This document shows, piece by piece, positions 32,579 to 44,640 of a stretch of DNA of 64,000 bases; positions within the stretch are counted from its first letter, which is position 1; each line of letters begins with the position of its first letter. A program made the position numbers and the translations under genes. The stretch comes from Auriscalpium vulgare. Taxonomy: Eukaryota; Basidiomycota; Agaricomycetes; Russulales; Auriscalpiaceae. The stretch spans positions 1,116,001 through 1,180,000 of the forward strand of contig JAHBBC010000010.1 in the NCBI GenBank assembly GCA_019915015.1. The letters are read 5' to 3'. The notes beneath the pieces are model-generated. The model did no database searches. It saw only the letters and a list, made by a program, of their open reading frames with translations, and had not been told where the DNA came from.

Positions 32579-35500
32579 ATGTCCAATGCATCCTCTCTGT
32601 CTGGTGGTGCTGCCTCCTCAGGCGGTGCTGCCTCTCCAAGTGCTGCCTCTTCAGGCGGTGCTGCTTCCTCTCCACCTGCACATCAACCAATAGCAATGCA
32701 GTTTTATCCCATTGCTGGACGCAACCCTCGACATCCTGCCTTGTATCTTGTCACCGATCAGCATCCTCTACGTGAGGATCCGCGCCTGCTGGCTACAGGA
32801 ATCTGTCCGGGAAGGACGTTTGTGTATCTATGTGACACATCGAGGGCTGCGATGTTGGAGGATGCCAAGTTCTTTGAGACTCTGGAGATACCAACGAGTG
32901 GCACTGGTGCGTCTTGTGTACCCTCATGGTGAAAGGCTCTCCTGACCATCCATTATGCGCACAGGTTTGATCAAGCTGGAGTCCGGAGATGTGATGTTTG
33001 CACGCTCAATTCAAGGATGTGCATGTGGGTGCGATGACGTCACTCAGGCGTGTCTTGTAAATGAGTATGTTGCAAGTTCTTTCTTTCTATTGCTGGATAT
33101 TGACATCTTGAAAGCCAGCTCTTGCGCGCACTCCCGAATGGCGACATTTTGGTGGACAACTTTCTTGAGGCCAAACAGCTTGCTCTGGGTGCTCGCGAAC
33201 ACCGTGACCTATCAATTTCTGTGCCACATCCTGAGACTGGTATTCTTACCGGCGGCACTGCTTTTGAGCGATTGGGTGGCGCTCATCCTCTGGGGGGCCC
33301 ACGCACCTACACCTTGACATTGGGTATTGAGCAGGCTACTCAGCTTGTTGCTCCATCTGCTGGTAACAAATTCTCGCCAGAGCTTGGCATGACCGATGGC
33401 CTGAAAATGCGTAAGCGGGTTCAGAATGTGTGTTTTCAAGTTACTTGATTGATTATGGAAAGCTGAATATGCTATCATTAGGGAGCTATTGCATTGGCGA
33501 GTGCAGGATATGCCTATCTGCCTAAGAACCACCAGGACGCCATGAAGATGCAGGCAGAGCTCGTCAATGCCCCTGCGATAGGGGATGAGACAAATGAGTT
33601 CTTCGGAAACGTGCAGTACAATTTGGCACCTGCCCAACCCAAAAGCTCAGGTTAGATTTCCTTGTCTTGTTTTGATATTGTTTGCTCATATTTCTTCAAA
33701 GCCGATCGCGACCTCGCTGGTTCTTTGGGTCCATCAGGTGTCGTACACAAGGACCAATTTGACAGTCCTGGTGCCTTGACAGGCATGGTGTCATCCCCCG
33801 ACATGCCAAAGGAGTATGAAAAAGGAGAGTTTCATCTGATCGAGCTCGGAGCATATGCTAGTCTTGAGGAAACCCAAGTCATGTATTTCAGTGGATTGCG
33901 CCGGCATGGCGGAACACCTGCCCATGCTCCAGAAGGTCAAGAGGTTGAAAACTGGGCGTATCGAACTGTCACGGTTTGCTATCCGCCTAGCGTGATCCTG
34001 GAAAATCATGGGATTACCGCTCTGGCTACTCTGCGTACTCCTAGCGCTGAGGATGGCGACGGTTCTCCCAAAAAGCTGTCCAAAAAGCCGCGGAACATCT
34101 CTGGAAAGGCTCCTGCCAAAGCTCCAAAGCCGCATGGCATGCTAACCCTCGATAGTGGTGTCAAGAATAAGTATGTGTTCATCTTGACTTGATGCCTTCT
34201 TGATCTCATCATATTTCAGCCCTGAGGACCGGCGGCACCAGGCATGGTCGGCTCACGCAACATTTGCTGCAGATGGCGCGGTCATCATGCAGTCCGAATC
34301 CCAATTCAATTTCTTAGCTCGGTCAATGTATCTCTTGCACGTCCATACCTTCGCCCAGCTCCCATTTGAAACCTTCATTGACCCCGACCAATTCTTCTCT
34401 TCCTTAACCTTCAAATCTGGTGATAACATCATTGCTGCGAAGCCCTGGAGGTTCGCACCAGTTTTGAATAGTATGTTTGCCTATTTTTGTACCTATATTT
34501 CCTGTCTAATATATATCCAGACCCTACCCATCCACGCGCAGTCGCTCGTCGACAGGCATCGGCTGCTTGGGAAATTCACGAAGACAAATGCAAGTCTTTC
34601 ATGCCACACTGTCATGTGGAGAGTTCAAAGATCAAGTCTCTCCAAATTTCATCACAAGAATCACCGGGTCCTGTGCGTGGGCGGCCATCAGCCAAGGCTT
34701 CCAGTAGGTCGTTGCTTTCATATATTGTATCCTCTTATTTACTGTTCTGGTTGGGAACAGAGTCTGTGCACCAAGACGGTGAGGAAGAGAATGGAGGGGA
34801 GGATGAACAGTCAGAGGATGACAATCCAGATCTCGAGCCTGCACTGGCTACACCTGGTATGTACCTGAATCTTTGCATTGTGTGCGTATATCTGATAGTG
34901 ATTAATTTTCAATCAAGCTGTTCCTCGCCCGCGAATTGTTGCAGTTCTCGACATGTCTAAAATGAAGAAGGCCATTGACAAGACAAATAAAGCCACTCGC
35001 ACTATGACACAATTCGTTGGCAAGCCTTTGTCGACTGCTAGTAGATCTCAGCCGATCGCCAGTGGATCTCAGCTCGTCGCCAGCGGATCTCAGCCTGTCG
35101 CCAGCGGATCTCAGCCTGTCGCCAGCGGATCTCAGCCTAGACAGACACGTTTGTTCAAACGGACGTGGGATGTTGTTCAAGACAGCGATAGCGAGGGTGA
35201 AGGGTCAAGTGAGGTAGATGAGTTGAGCGAGAGCAGTTTGCGGCCCAGTAAGCAGAGGCTAGTCGATGACGGGGATATGTCGGAAGATGATTCAGGTTCA
35301 TCCTCTACTGTCTAATGTCTGCTCTGTGGTATTGACAATGCTATTGATAATGTTCAGATCGTCTGTCTCAGCACTTGGGTCAAATGCAACTCGTGTCCAC
35401 GTCCCTGTCAGCATCAGAAGTTCCGATGACTTCCCGTGTGCAATCACAGATTGCTACTATTATACACCCCTGGGGAAATCCGCTGAACACCACTTATGGT

Positions 35501-37686
35501 GAGATGCTGAGTCTACCTTCTGCGCCGGTGAACGAGCACGGTATGTCCTTCATTTACACTACCGATACACTTCTCACTCTAATATGTCCTTTCCAGCTTG
35601 TACTGCTTTTGCGTTGCCATTGCTCCTTCAGGAGGCTGCTTCCGTGGTGTCGGCTTGCCAAACAATCCAAGGCCCACCTACACAATTAACATCACACAAG
35701 GCATCCAAACTTCTTATACAGGCGCAACGCAAAATTGGGTCAGCTCGTTGGGCAGATCCTGACACTCTTACAAGCATTGCTGGAGCTTGGCAAGGGTGGC
35801 AAGCTCTGTTGCGTCTTGAGGCTGCCAGTGATCTTGACATCCGACATATCAGGGCACTCCTGATGCAGCATCACGCATCGCTATGGACTTGGCTCGAGTC
35901 GCTGTGTCTTCATCACATTAACGCCATCGAGACACCTTCACGAGATGGATTGTCGCGACTGGTATCAAAGCTCTCCACAGTTATTATGACAGGATCATCC
36001 CCTGAACTTATTCCTCGCCACTACCATCCATCCTTTTCAGACCAGCCATATACCCTTACTCTGTCGCTGAAGGAAATAGACCCGCTCAACAACACTCCAT
36101 TGATGCATCAGCGTCGTGTGTTCAACCTCATGGTTAAAGTCCTTGCAGAGTGGCTAGGATTCCCCTTGGGACCAACGTCTCGCCCACAGGCCTGGCTTCT
36201 GACTGCCATGACTCACCTTTTTGGGCCGGACATCCTATACACATCGGGTGCCTTCAATCTCTACAGCTCTGTCGCTGCAAAAGTTCTACAGGTCCGTATG
36301 GTGAACAAGACAGTCACACCACTTTCAATGGTGCCTTTCATTGCTACCCTTATCCAACAACCACTCCTTGCACGAGACTCCCGTGAAGCTCAGATCGTGC
36401 GACTGATCGCACACATTGCACAGTCTGCTGCGTCAGGCACATATGTCACTCTGTCCTCAGATCAAAAGGCACTCCTACATATGGGCCCATTGGAGATCAC
36501 AATGGACACCTCGCTTACTCTTATGGATGTGGACGAGGATGTGGACATTCCATCCACCACAGGCTCTCCATCTGCCCATGTGGCCCGTCAATCCAACAGC
36601 GCAGGCCCAGCACCATCCACGAGCAGCACAAGTGCGAATGAGCCTTCTCACCCAGCTCCGACTTCAACGTCGCTTCCCACTGGATTACAAGTCATCACGC
36701 CACCTCTAATACATCCTATTCCAGAGACGGTTGACTCCCAATCGCGGCTTTTACGTGCTGTTGAGCTCCTCAGGGTGATGGAGTATCTTATCGATTCACC
36801 CACCACATTCAATCGTGCAACTGCTGCTATCCCTCGCCGTTATTCTACCCGCGACCGCACCCTTGTCAAGTTTGTCTCTACAAACCTGGACAAATATTTG
36901 CCATTCCGAGAGAAGGCCCCTTCTGTCAAACGGTCAAGAACAAGTCAAGGTCCTTATGCTTCGGAGCATGTCCGGACTCGAGAGGGGTTTTTCAGTGCAT
37001 TGGTATTTCGGACCCTAGTCTTTGGCACCCAGTATATGTTTGACCATCCTTTCTTCTTCCACGACTCGACCGTGCTCGAACACCATCACTCTACCATGAC
37101 TGTCCAGCCCAATGGAGACAAGCTGACGTCCACATACTTTGTCAACAATGCGATTTATGGCTCCGGGACAAGCCGTACAATCACAGACGCACCAAGGCTC
37201 TGGAGCGCTACCGCCCAAGACATCCCATTCGACTTCACCAATGCTGGGGCCGGGGCTAACCGCCACCCATTTACGGCGTTCCGGGAAAAAGTCATACGCG
37301 AGGAGCCTACTCGTGTGTATCCACAATGTGGCCCGCTGATTGGGTACTTGCTCACGGCAGACTACGTGTATGCGGGTGTTGTTGACATGCCGTCCGTGCA
37401 TGAGATGGGTGCACTCATCCACGACCTTGGAAAGGGAGCCCTTTTTGGTCTTGGTCTACTCGGTCTTCTTCAACTTGACCCAGCGATCACAAAGTATTCA
37501 AAATACAACAAACCACCAATCGCAGATATTCAGGCGGCGTTTAGTATCTTCTTCAATTTTGTTTCATCTGCCCTCACACCTACAGAACAAGAGCACATGG
37601 GGTGGGATGTTATTACTGCGGAGCACTTTTTATGCAAGATTAGTCGATTACAGCATCAGAAGGGCCTTCGCTCATGCGTTCTCTAA
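32579..37686 (+). CDS. Cassette gene AB, copy B: TET/JBP-like 2OG-Fe(II) dioxygenase with a long C-terminal extension
   Basis: Starts MSNASSLSGGAASS at 32579; TAA stop at 37684-37686. Domains in order: a short Ser/Ala-rich N-terminus; a conserved region (DQHPLREDPR, ESGDVMFARSIQGCACGCDD, SAGNKFSPELGMTDGL); the oxygenase-like module with VVHKDQFDS (HxD), GEFHLIELGAYASLEETQV, FSGLRRHGGTPA (distal His) and NWAYRTVTVCYPPS (Arg) at about 33740-34020; a linker with five 7-residue SQPVASG repeats (35046-35140) and an acidic patch; then a ~700-residue region (long exon about 35597-37686) of unknown function ending MGWDVITAEHFLCKISR. Introns GTTCAT...TTCAG (35299-35358) and GTATGT...TTCCAG (about 35541-35596) join the parts in frame. 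The fold points to oxidation of modified bases; activity is inferred. Confidence 0.7.
35046..35140 (+). repeat. 21-bp coding tandem repeat (SQPVASG)
   Basis: About 4.5 copies of TCTCAGCC(G/T)(A/G)TCGCCAG(T/C)GGA inside gene AB copy B. Absent from copy A at the equivalent place. Confidence 0.85.
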
Positions 37687-37969
37687 TTATCAGCACTGTT
37701 TGTAATTACTTAAAGCTACTACGGGTTCAAATGTGTTCTTCTTGCTGTATAGACTTTCACTAGGATTCCAGCTGTTGTCCTCAGCTTGCAATACTAGCAT
37801 AACGGTTGGTCCTTTGAATATCATGGGGCAAGCGGTTCTGATTCTACGGGGCTTGCCTTGCACTCATTCAACGCTCAAGCTCTGCATTCAAAGTGAGTGT
37901 ACATATAGTGTGTAGATTATCCAGATCCTGCTTTGACTAATAACACACAAACAGATTTATCGAGGCATA

Positions 37970-39231
37970 CTACACGAATACAGGACTGTTCTCCTTATCC
38001 TGCGCCAGTGATAACCCAGCCATGTCTTGCTCGACAGCCATCGGAGAACTACTGCCTGTGGAAGAATCTCTCGTCTTGCCACGTTTGACCGTGGTCATGG
38101 CATACCCAACCCTACGTTTCGGCACTGCAGGGATGTGCATTGTCATTGTACGTTGCATATGTGCATGCATAGATAACTGAAATGCCTGATTACCCATATT
38201 AGGCAAGGCAAAGACGGTATAGAGATAAACAGACGCACCTCTTGGACGTTGCGATCAAGTATAACGAGTGACCTCAGTTTGCATGCGAGTTGATGCTGAC
38301 CCTTCTTGCCCCACAGCGGCACTGAAGTGAATGCAACCTGGAGCTGCACAATCTGACCGATGCGTATAACAGCGGGATCCACCGGTTGATAAACAACCTT
38401 GTTCTTTCTACCCGTTCCAGTGAGTATCAATCGGGGAGGAAACAACGATGAGCACATACTCAATGTGGCATGCCTCGTAGTACAACACATGATTGTCTTC
38501 AAGATGAATGCCCACCGGTGACGTGGTCTTCAACAGGATGCCTTGTGGGTCAACATCCTTGGGGAATGGGACAGCATGTTGACCCTTTGCAAACGCATGG
38601 GGTGTGACATAGCGAGTTGCAAAATCAAGGCTCGGCCATTCGCCGATGGCGGATGGAGACCACTCCTGTACAGCACCAACCTTGTAGAGAGCCGCGATCC
38701 TACACTCAAGAGTTCTCAGACCGCGAATCGCTGAGTCAAAGATCTGCGACCCGAGACCACAGATCTTGACAGCCTGCTTTGCCCAGGCTGGCTTCGGCAT
38801 GAGTCTAAAGGTGCTTTGTGAGTTTCGCTTCAACCAATTGACTGCGAATGATGCGCTCACTGATTCTTATCGGTAACCGGCGGCAAGTCAAAGTCCATGA
38901 GAACACCCTGCACTTCAAACACAGCCTCAAACATCTCTCCTGTTGCGTCTTTCTGCAAGATGTACGAAATGTCGCTGCCATTTCTAGTAAACGTGAGCTC
39001 AGGCGCGCTGCTCCCCTATGAAACAGTATGAGGATCATCAAACATAGGTCCAAAGGTCACAAGACGCACCGATGTCAACTGCTCTTTGGCATCACGCAGG
39101 AGGTGGAAGTCCGTTAGCATCGCATGGACGTGCTTCACTGTGCGGATGTGTAAGCTTATGTGCAGATGAGTGACAATGAGCGCACAGCAGTCCGGATTTG
39201 CTAGGAAGGTTGTCAAGTCGCTGGGGGACAT
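37970..39231 (-). CDS. Cassette gene C, copy B: conserved protein of unknown function
   Basis: ATG 39231 (MSPSDLTTFLANPDC), stop 37970-37972 (ENSPVFV). Exons and introns correspond to copy A: GSSAPELTFTRNGSDISYILQ, EAVFEVQGVLMDFDLPPVT, LMPKPAWAKQAVKICGLG, PSLDFATRYVTPHAFAKG, DPAVIRIGQIVQLQVAFTSV, KKGQHQLACKLRSLVILDRN, SSPMAVEQDMAGLSLAQDKE. The 3' end faces the 3' end of AB; the 5' end faces gene D across 2.1 kb. C is the best-conserved cassette gene after the Helitron, which argues for function. No family recognised. Confidence 0.75.
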
Positions 39232-39654
39232 TGTGTGAGAAGTTGGGCAAGGAATGGATGGACGCGGGTCGGTTGAGGAATATGGGATGCAAATGACGAA
39301 CGTTAAGTCCCTTTTGCCTAGGTAATTCCTACGCTGATGAGCCAAGCACAGGGATACGCCACGTCTTGAACATAGTACCTGGCTCCGGCCGCCGATGACC
39401 AAACCTTTTTCCATTCGCCGCTGATGACCGAACATTTATCCTTTCCCATACATTGGGTGAGACGCGATGCGCTCAGCATGAGTCCCCGTACTGTTTCAGT
39501 CCTTGCCCCTAGAACCACCATGCTAATGTACGGTTCACAGTTCGATTCCATCAAGTGAATAAGATAGATCCGATCTAGCTGCCGTTTCTTCTTTCTCCGT
39601 GTCTTGCGCGTTCCTTGTCATTTTTGGATATACTGAATTTCAACTACACCCATG

Positions 39655-40640
39655 CAGGCATGGTCTAGTTACCAGGCAACTCTGGAAAGTGGATACTCCG
39701 CCATTCCCGATAACCGTATCCGCCAAGATTGATGGGACGATATGCTCTAGCTCTGCACTGCTGAGTGTCGCTTGACAAATTGTCTATTGTATGTCTGGGC
39801 TTTGCCCTTCTTGTGGGTCTCATTTGCTCAAGATATTGTCCGAGCTCAGCTGGTAAAGTGTATTTGCCTTATGTGGCAAGCTGCGATGCTAATATGAGTC
39901 ATTTCTGTAGATGGTTTTAGGTTGTCATCCTTCTGCCGTCAAACAGGGAATATTACGTAGGCGTCCCTGAGGCTGTTCTAGGTCAATATTGCCAGGCGAA
40001 TGTCTTGGTACCCTGCCCAAAATAGGACGACGCGTCAACCCTGCAGCGCAAACCCTGCAGCGCATTGGTCTCCTGACCGCGTTCAAAGGCCGAAAACCTT
40101 TCATGCTGTTGGTCCGTTGTGAGCGGCCGCCGGTCGCTTGGCTTTGACAACACGTATGTGGATCGCTGGTCTCTCCCTATGCGTATTTGGATAGACTGAA
40201 TTCCTCTTGCACCCTGCATGCATGGTCTAGTTACCAGGCAACTTCTGCAACATGGATACTCCGCCACTCCCAATGACCTAACCGACAAGATCTATGGGGC
40301 GATGACCTTGAGCTCTGCATTGCCGAGCGTCGCTTGACAGATGCGTGTCCCTTGTCTGCAGCTGGTTGTTCTTGTGGGTCCCCCTCGCTCAAGATATTGT
40401 ACGTGCTCATTGGTTACAGTGTTGTTGCCTTTTCTGGGATACTGCAATGATGAGATGAATTATTTCTTTGGAAGGATTTAGGTTTGTTCTCCTTTGCCCA
40501 GTGGAACGGTAATATTACGTACGGGTTCCTGAAGATTGGCCTAGTTCCGTATCAGCAAACAAAGATCTTCGACCCCGGCTAAAACGGGAGGACACGTCAA
40601 CTCCACAGCACATTGGTCTCCTGACCGTGTTCAAAGCGAG
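39655..40640. repeat. Imperfect ~555-bp direct duplication
   Basis: The unit beginning TGGTCTAGTTACCAGGCAAC at 39661 recurs at 40223 with about 75-80% similarity by eye. Each copy ends with CATTGGTCTCCTGACCG (C or T) GTTCAAAG (40064 and 40612). Confidence 0.75.
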
Positions 40641-40791
40641 ATCCTCTTGCATTCTATTTCTCCGGTGCCAGCTGCGGGCACTCCCTTACGAAGGACTGTC
40701 TCCGGGCACATCGGCCGTCGGGCATGTAGCCGAGATATGTAGCCGACATTTGACATCCCATACGCGTGGCCGTCCCTGCACCATGCTTTGT

Positions 40792-40814
40792 CGCGTCAGT
40801 CTCCTGACCGCGTT
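40792..40814. promoter_or_regulatory. Cassette motif, 23 bp, exact inverse match to copy A
   Basis: Reads CGCGTCAGTC then TCCTGACCGCGTT. It equals the reverse complement of 6310-6332. Partial versions are at 40067-40084 and 40615-40632. Confidence 0.6.
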
Positions 40815-41335
40815 ATACGGAACACTCTTTGTCTGGTTCTATCAGCCGTCGGTTAACTAGCCAAAAATAGTACCAGGTCTGTCTCCTTGCAATCCGTAGT
40901 CTCAAACTGAAGATGTGCCTCTGTAGTCATTCTCCGTTGTGCACCCCAAATCGTAGATGTTACTCGGGCTAATCTACCCACCGGTCGGGAATAACAATGC
41001 AGGTCAGTGCGCCCGTCCTCTGGACCATGCCGTATTCATTGCTCTGGACACGGTGCACTCCGGGTCCATCCCCAACGGATCTCTAGCCAATGAGTACTCT
41101 GCCTCAGCGTAACACTGTGTAGTAAGCTTGACATGTAGAACGCCGGTTGTGTCTGCAATTTTCTACAAGTCGATATTCTCACAAAGTCGCTCAGCTGTTG
41201 CTTGCTGTATATAAGCGCATCGCTGCCGTCTCATGAGTGTCAGTTTGCCCCGACACGCGGACTACCTCTTCGACTACTTGCTTCTCGTTGACTACTCACT
41301 GCTCTTCTCAACCCTCCCTTCAATACATCATTTCA

Positions 41336-44300
41336 ATGGCGCCAACCACCAGATCCACCCAGTCCTCGAAGACTTCTACAGCTCGTTACGTCGGGCAGCC
41401 AGTCCTTGCGCGCACGAAACTGTAAGTCCTTGACTGTCTGTGTACTATCGTCTTTACTAATCACTTGCCTTGATTTAGGGGCGCTCTTGTTGGACAGAAA
41501 ACTACGGGGACACCGGCCCTGCCAAAGGTGTCCGAGGACTGGTCGATCATCAACATTGACAGCGACAGCTCGGACAGCGGGCTAGCATCTACGCCTACGC
41601 CTACTCTCAAGCGTGGCCCACCCACTGGCAAGAAACAATCGATCGTTCCGGCTAGGTCTGTGCTCTTTTACACTCCCTTGCTTACTTACTGACATCTTCA
41701 TGAAGGCCGCTCAAGAAGGCCAAGGCTGCTCCTGCCCAGGCCAAGGAGACGCTACTCCCTGTGGAGTTCAATATGTGCGTTTGTCTTCTCTGCTGGTGGA
41801 CTTACTCTGACCTCAACTCAGGGTGCAAGCGCAGGCTGGAGACGACTTCGTCACTCCACAGTACGTCTGATCAACATCTACTCTTTGATATGACATTCAC
41901 CTAGTGTATAGGATCTCGAAGGCGCAGCCTGTCGTGTTTGGAGCGCCTCAGAAGGTGAAGGCCTTGCAGGCTGGACCTAGCAAACTTTCGTAAGTGTTGC
42001 ACAGATGCCGTGCATTTCCGATAACTAACCACATACATTAGCAGTCCCTTTGCCTTGAAGCCAGACTTTTCGGGTGCCAACGCGCTCAATGAGCAAGTGG
42101 GCATACGGTAAGTATTGTTTCTTTATTGTCCACATTTATATGGGCTTATATTAGTGGCAGGACTGGTGGTCGACCGCAGGGGACAAAGAGCATATTCGTA
42201 GACGACACCGCTGATGAGTCCGGCGATGGCTTGAGCGACATCGACCTGTCCGCCTTCGAGGACGCGGACTTCCTGGACTTCAACGATGGCTTCATCTCTG
42301 ACAACGATGACGTGTACGTTTCAGTCCCTCTGACTCTTTGTCTTGTCGCTAAACTTGTTCTGATTGTTAGCTTCATGACCTCCTCGAGCACAGTCCTTGT
42401 TGAAGAGGAGGACTCCTCGGGCATGGTTCATGTTGAAGAGGAGGACTCCTCCGGCATGGTCCACGTCGAAGAGGAGGACTCGTCAGGCATGGTCCACATT
42501 GAAGAGGAGATGAAGCAGAAGTCTCCCATGTACGTTCCTCATGCGCATGTATACCTACACTATGCAACTAACACTGGCACACTCCTGTAGCAAGAAGATG
42601 CTTGCCAAAACCCCTGTGGCCAAGTCCATTCCAGCCGGACCTGCCAACAGTGCCAACACAACGTCAAAAGTGGATCGCGCCATGGCCATTAAGCACCTTC
42701 TCCTGAAACAGAAGCTCATCAAGCAACAGCTTGCCAAGGAGAAGGCCATGTTGGCGCGCGTTCGTGAGGCAAAGAAGGGCAAGAAGAAAGCAGTTGCGCC
42801 GGCTATGTGTGTTCTCTTTTTTCTCCTTTGAACGCTCACTCACCCTTGCACATTGTAGTCTTCCCTCGTCCCCTGTGTTACAGGACGAGGTCGTTGATCC
42901 CATTTCCTGGTCGCCGAGTCCATTCTCCCCCTCTCAGACCCCCTACATCTCCGCCGAATCAGATACGTTCCCAGCCAACGACACACCGTCGTCAAGTTCC
43001 AACGAGACGCTGGAGGCAGACGGGGCGCCGGCGACAAATGACACCCCCGACATGTTCACGACTGTGAACCCTTATTCCGATGTCGCTCCCAATAGTCCTG
43101 CTGAGCAGTCGGACCAAGATGCGTAAGCCGCATTCTGTTGATGTCCTTTTGCTTGTCCTCATGCCAATATTCCCCAGCTTTGCCTGGATGGATAGCGACG
43201 CGGTCACGAATCTTGAAGATATACCCCAGGGCATAAGGGACCTATTCAAATTCCTGGTCGCCATTCAGCAGTGAGTTATTCTCTAATATCTTGCATGCTG
43301 CCATTTTGTTTATGTACACATGCAGGAATGTGGAAATGAATAACGGGCAGCTCATAGAGGGGGATTTGTCTGCCTTCAGTCATGCTGATTACGGCACGGT
43401 GAACATGAGGTATGTGCCATGTCTGCTCTGTTTGAATGCTGATGCTGATGTGTGCTTTGCAGCTCCGTGCATGACATGGTGTCTTATGGGTCAGATGATG
43501 AAGCCAACATCCAGAGCCCCATCCGCATCTCTGACCCCAGTCGGATCAGAACCATCAAGATCGGGTTCCGCAAGGGCATGGAATCTTGGGGTCTATGGGA
43601 TCCTATCAGCAGGACTGTTCCCATCTTCCGGGTGGTCGGTGTACTTGACAATTCTTTTCTGCTTGAGCTTGGCCAGACCTTTGGCAACAGGTCGCAGCGT
43701 GGGGTTGAGGTCTTTGGTCTGGTGGCGGAGCTTCGCCGCATGTTGGCAATGTTTGGGGTGTTCTTCGATGACAGGACAATGTCCTACTGGTCATCCCCGA
43801 GTGGTGCGTTGCGGTTCACCACCACTACTAGCAATGTCGAGGCCCAGCCAAGCACCAAACGTGTTGGTATGTACTTGAGACATTCTCTGGCTATATCCTA
43901 CTCACATTATGGTGGAATAGATCGCGGTCCCAATCGTGCAGCGGTTGCCACAACGGCAACTGGGCCAAATGCATTGGTCAATAAGGAAGTCTCCCGCACT
44001 GCCCTGAAATGTACCGACAAGGGTAAGTGCACAATTCTCTTTTCAAGGCAAGCTCTCATATATCTTGCATAGTGCCCATCTGGGACTCCCGACGTCACTT
44101 CTACCACCAGACGAATGGCATTATCCGTCCCAACGTTCTGCCACCTATGATCGCTCGGCAGAAGGGCCGCCACATGCCTGACCCTCTTTGGGTGGGTGAG
44201 ATCCCAAGGGAGTCACTGGTCAATATCCTGTTCACCGCCACGCGGTTCATGCGCAGCGACGGCACCTGGGGCCTAGGCTTCAACATTGTTGGTGGGCAAG

Positions 44301-44338
44301 TTATGGCCACCCTTGGTGGCTATGTGTATCGCGGCTAG
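41336..44338 (+). CDS. Cassette gene D, copy B: unknown protein with conserved C-terminal region
   Basis: ATG 41336 (MAPTTRSTQSSKTS), stop TAG 44336-44338 (MATLGGYVYRG). About a dozen short exons in the 5' half encode low-complexity basic and acidic stretches, including a 13-residue repeat EEEDSSGMVHVEE (42399-42512) and a Lys-rich, coiled-coil-like piece (HLLLKQKLIKQQLAKEKAML). The conserved C-terminal half: RIRTIKIGFRKGMESWGLWD, VVGVLDNSFLLELGQTFGN, MLAMFGVFFDDRTMSYWSSP, IWDSRRHFYHQTNG, MPDPLWVGEIPRESLVNILF, SDGTWGLGFNIVGGQVM. The alternation of hydrophobic strands and the WGLGFNIVG motif are compatible with an OB-like nucleic-acid-binding fold, but that is speculation. Divergent from gene C. 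Confidence 0.7.
42399..42512 (+). repeat. 39-bp coding tandem repeat (acidic 13-mer)
   Basis: Three units of (V/I)EEEDSSGMVH(V/I) in gene D copy B (GTTGAAGAGGAGGACTCCTC type), not present in copy A. Confidence 0.85.
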
Positions 44339-44640
44339 GTGGTTGTTGGTGGATGGATTGCGAGGCGAGTAAGGCTTAGTTATGTGTCCGTTCGTACTTT
44401 GTATTGGGTCGTAGCATGTGCCCTGTTATGAAAACCTCTCTGCTCATCTCCCCATTATGTGTGAAAGCATTATGTGTCTAAGTCTTCTTGAATAGAATGC
44501 AACCAAGTTGCTCAGGATGACTTCGTCTTAGGCCCAATATTCTATGCCTCAACACTAATGCCTCATTATCATCACTGCGCAATGCCTAAACGCAATGGGT
44601 ATGTATTCAAGACTGTTCGATTCCATGCTATATATAACAC

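Larger units (their letters stand above)
39232..41335. promoter_or_regulatory. Divergent intergenic region between genes C and D (copy B)
   Basis: 2.1 kb between opposing start codons. It holds three copies of the GGTCTCCTGACCG(C/T)GTT motif (40067-40084, 40615-40632, and the full 40792-40814) and a ~550-560 bp imperfect direct duplication. No gene is seen; presumably both promoters lie here. Confidence 0.55.

Noticed and set aside
32579..37686. KDZ transposase as the partner of the dioxygenase
   Set aside because: No large KDZ-type transposase with its RNase H-like motifs was seen in the window; the only complete transposases are Helitron and Harbinger types.
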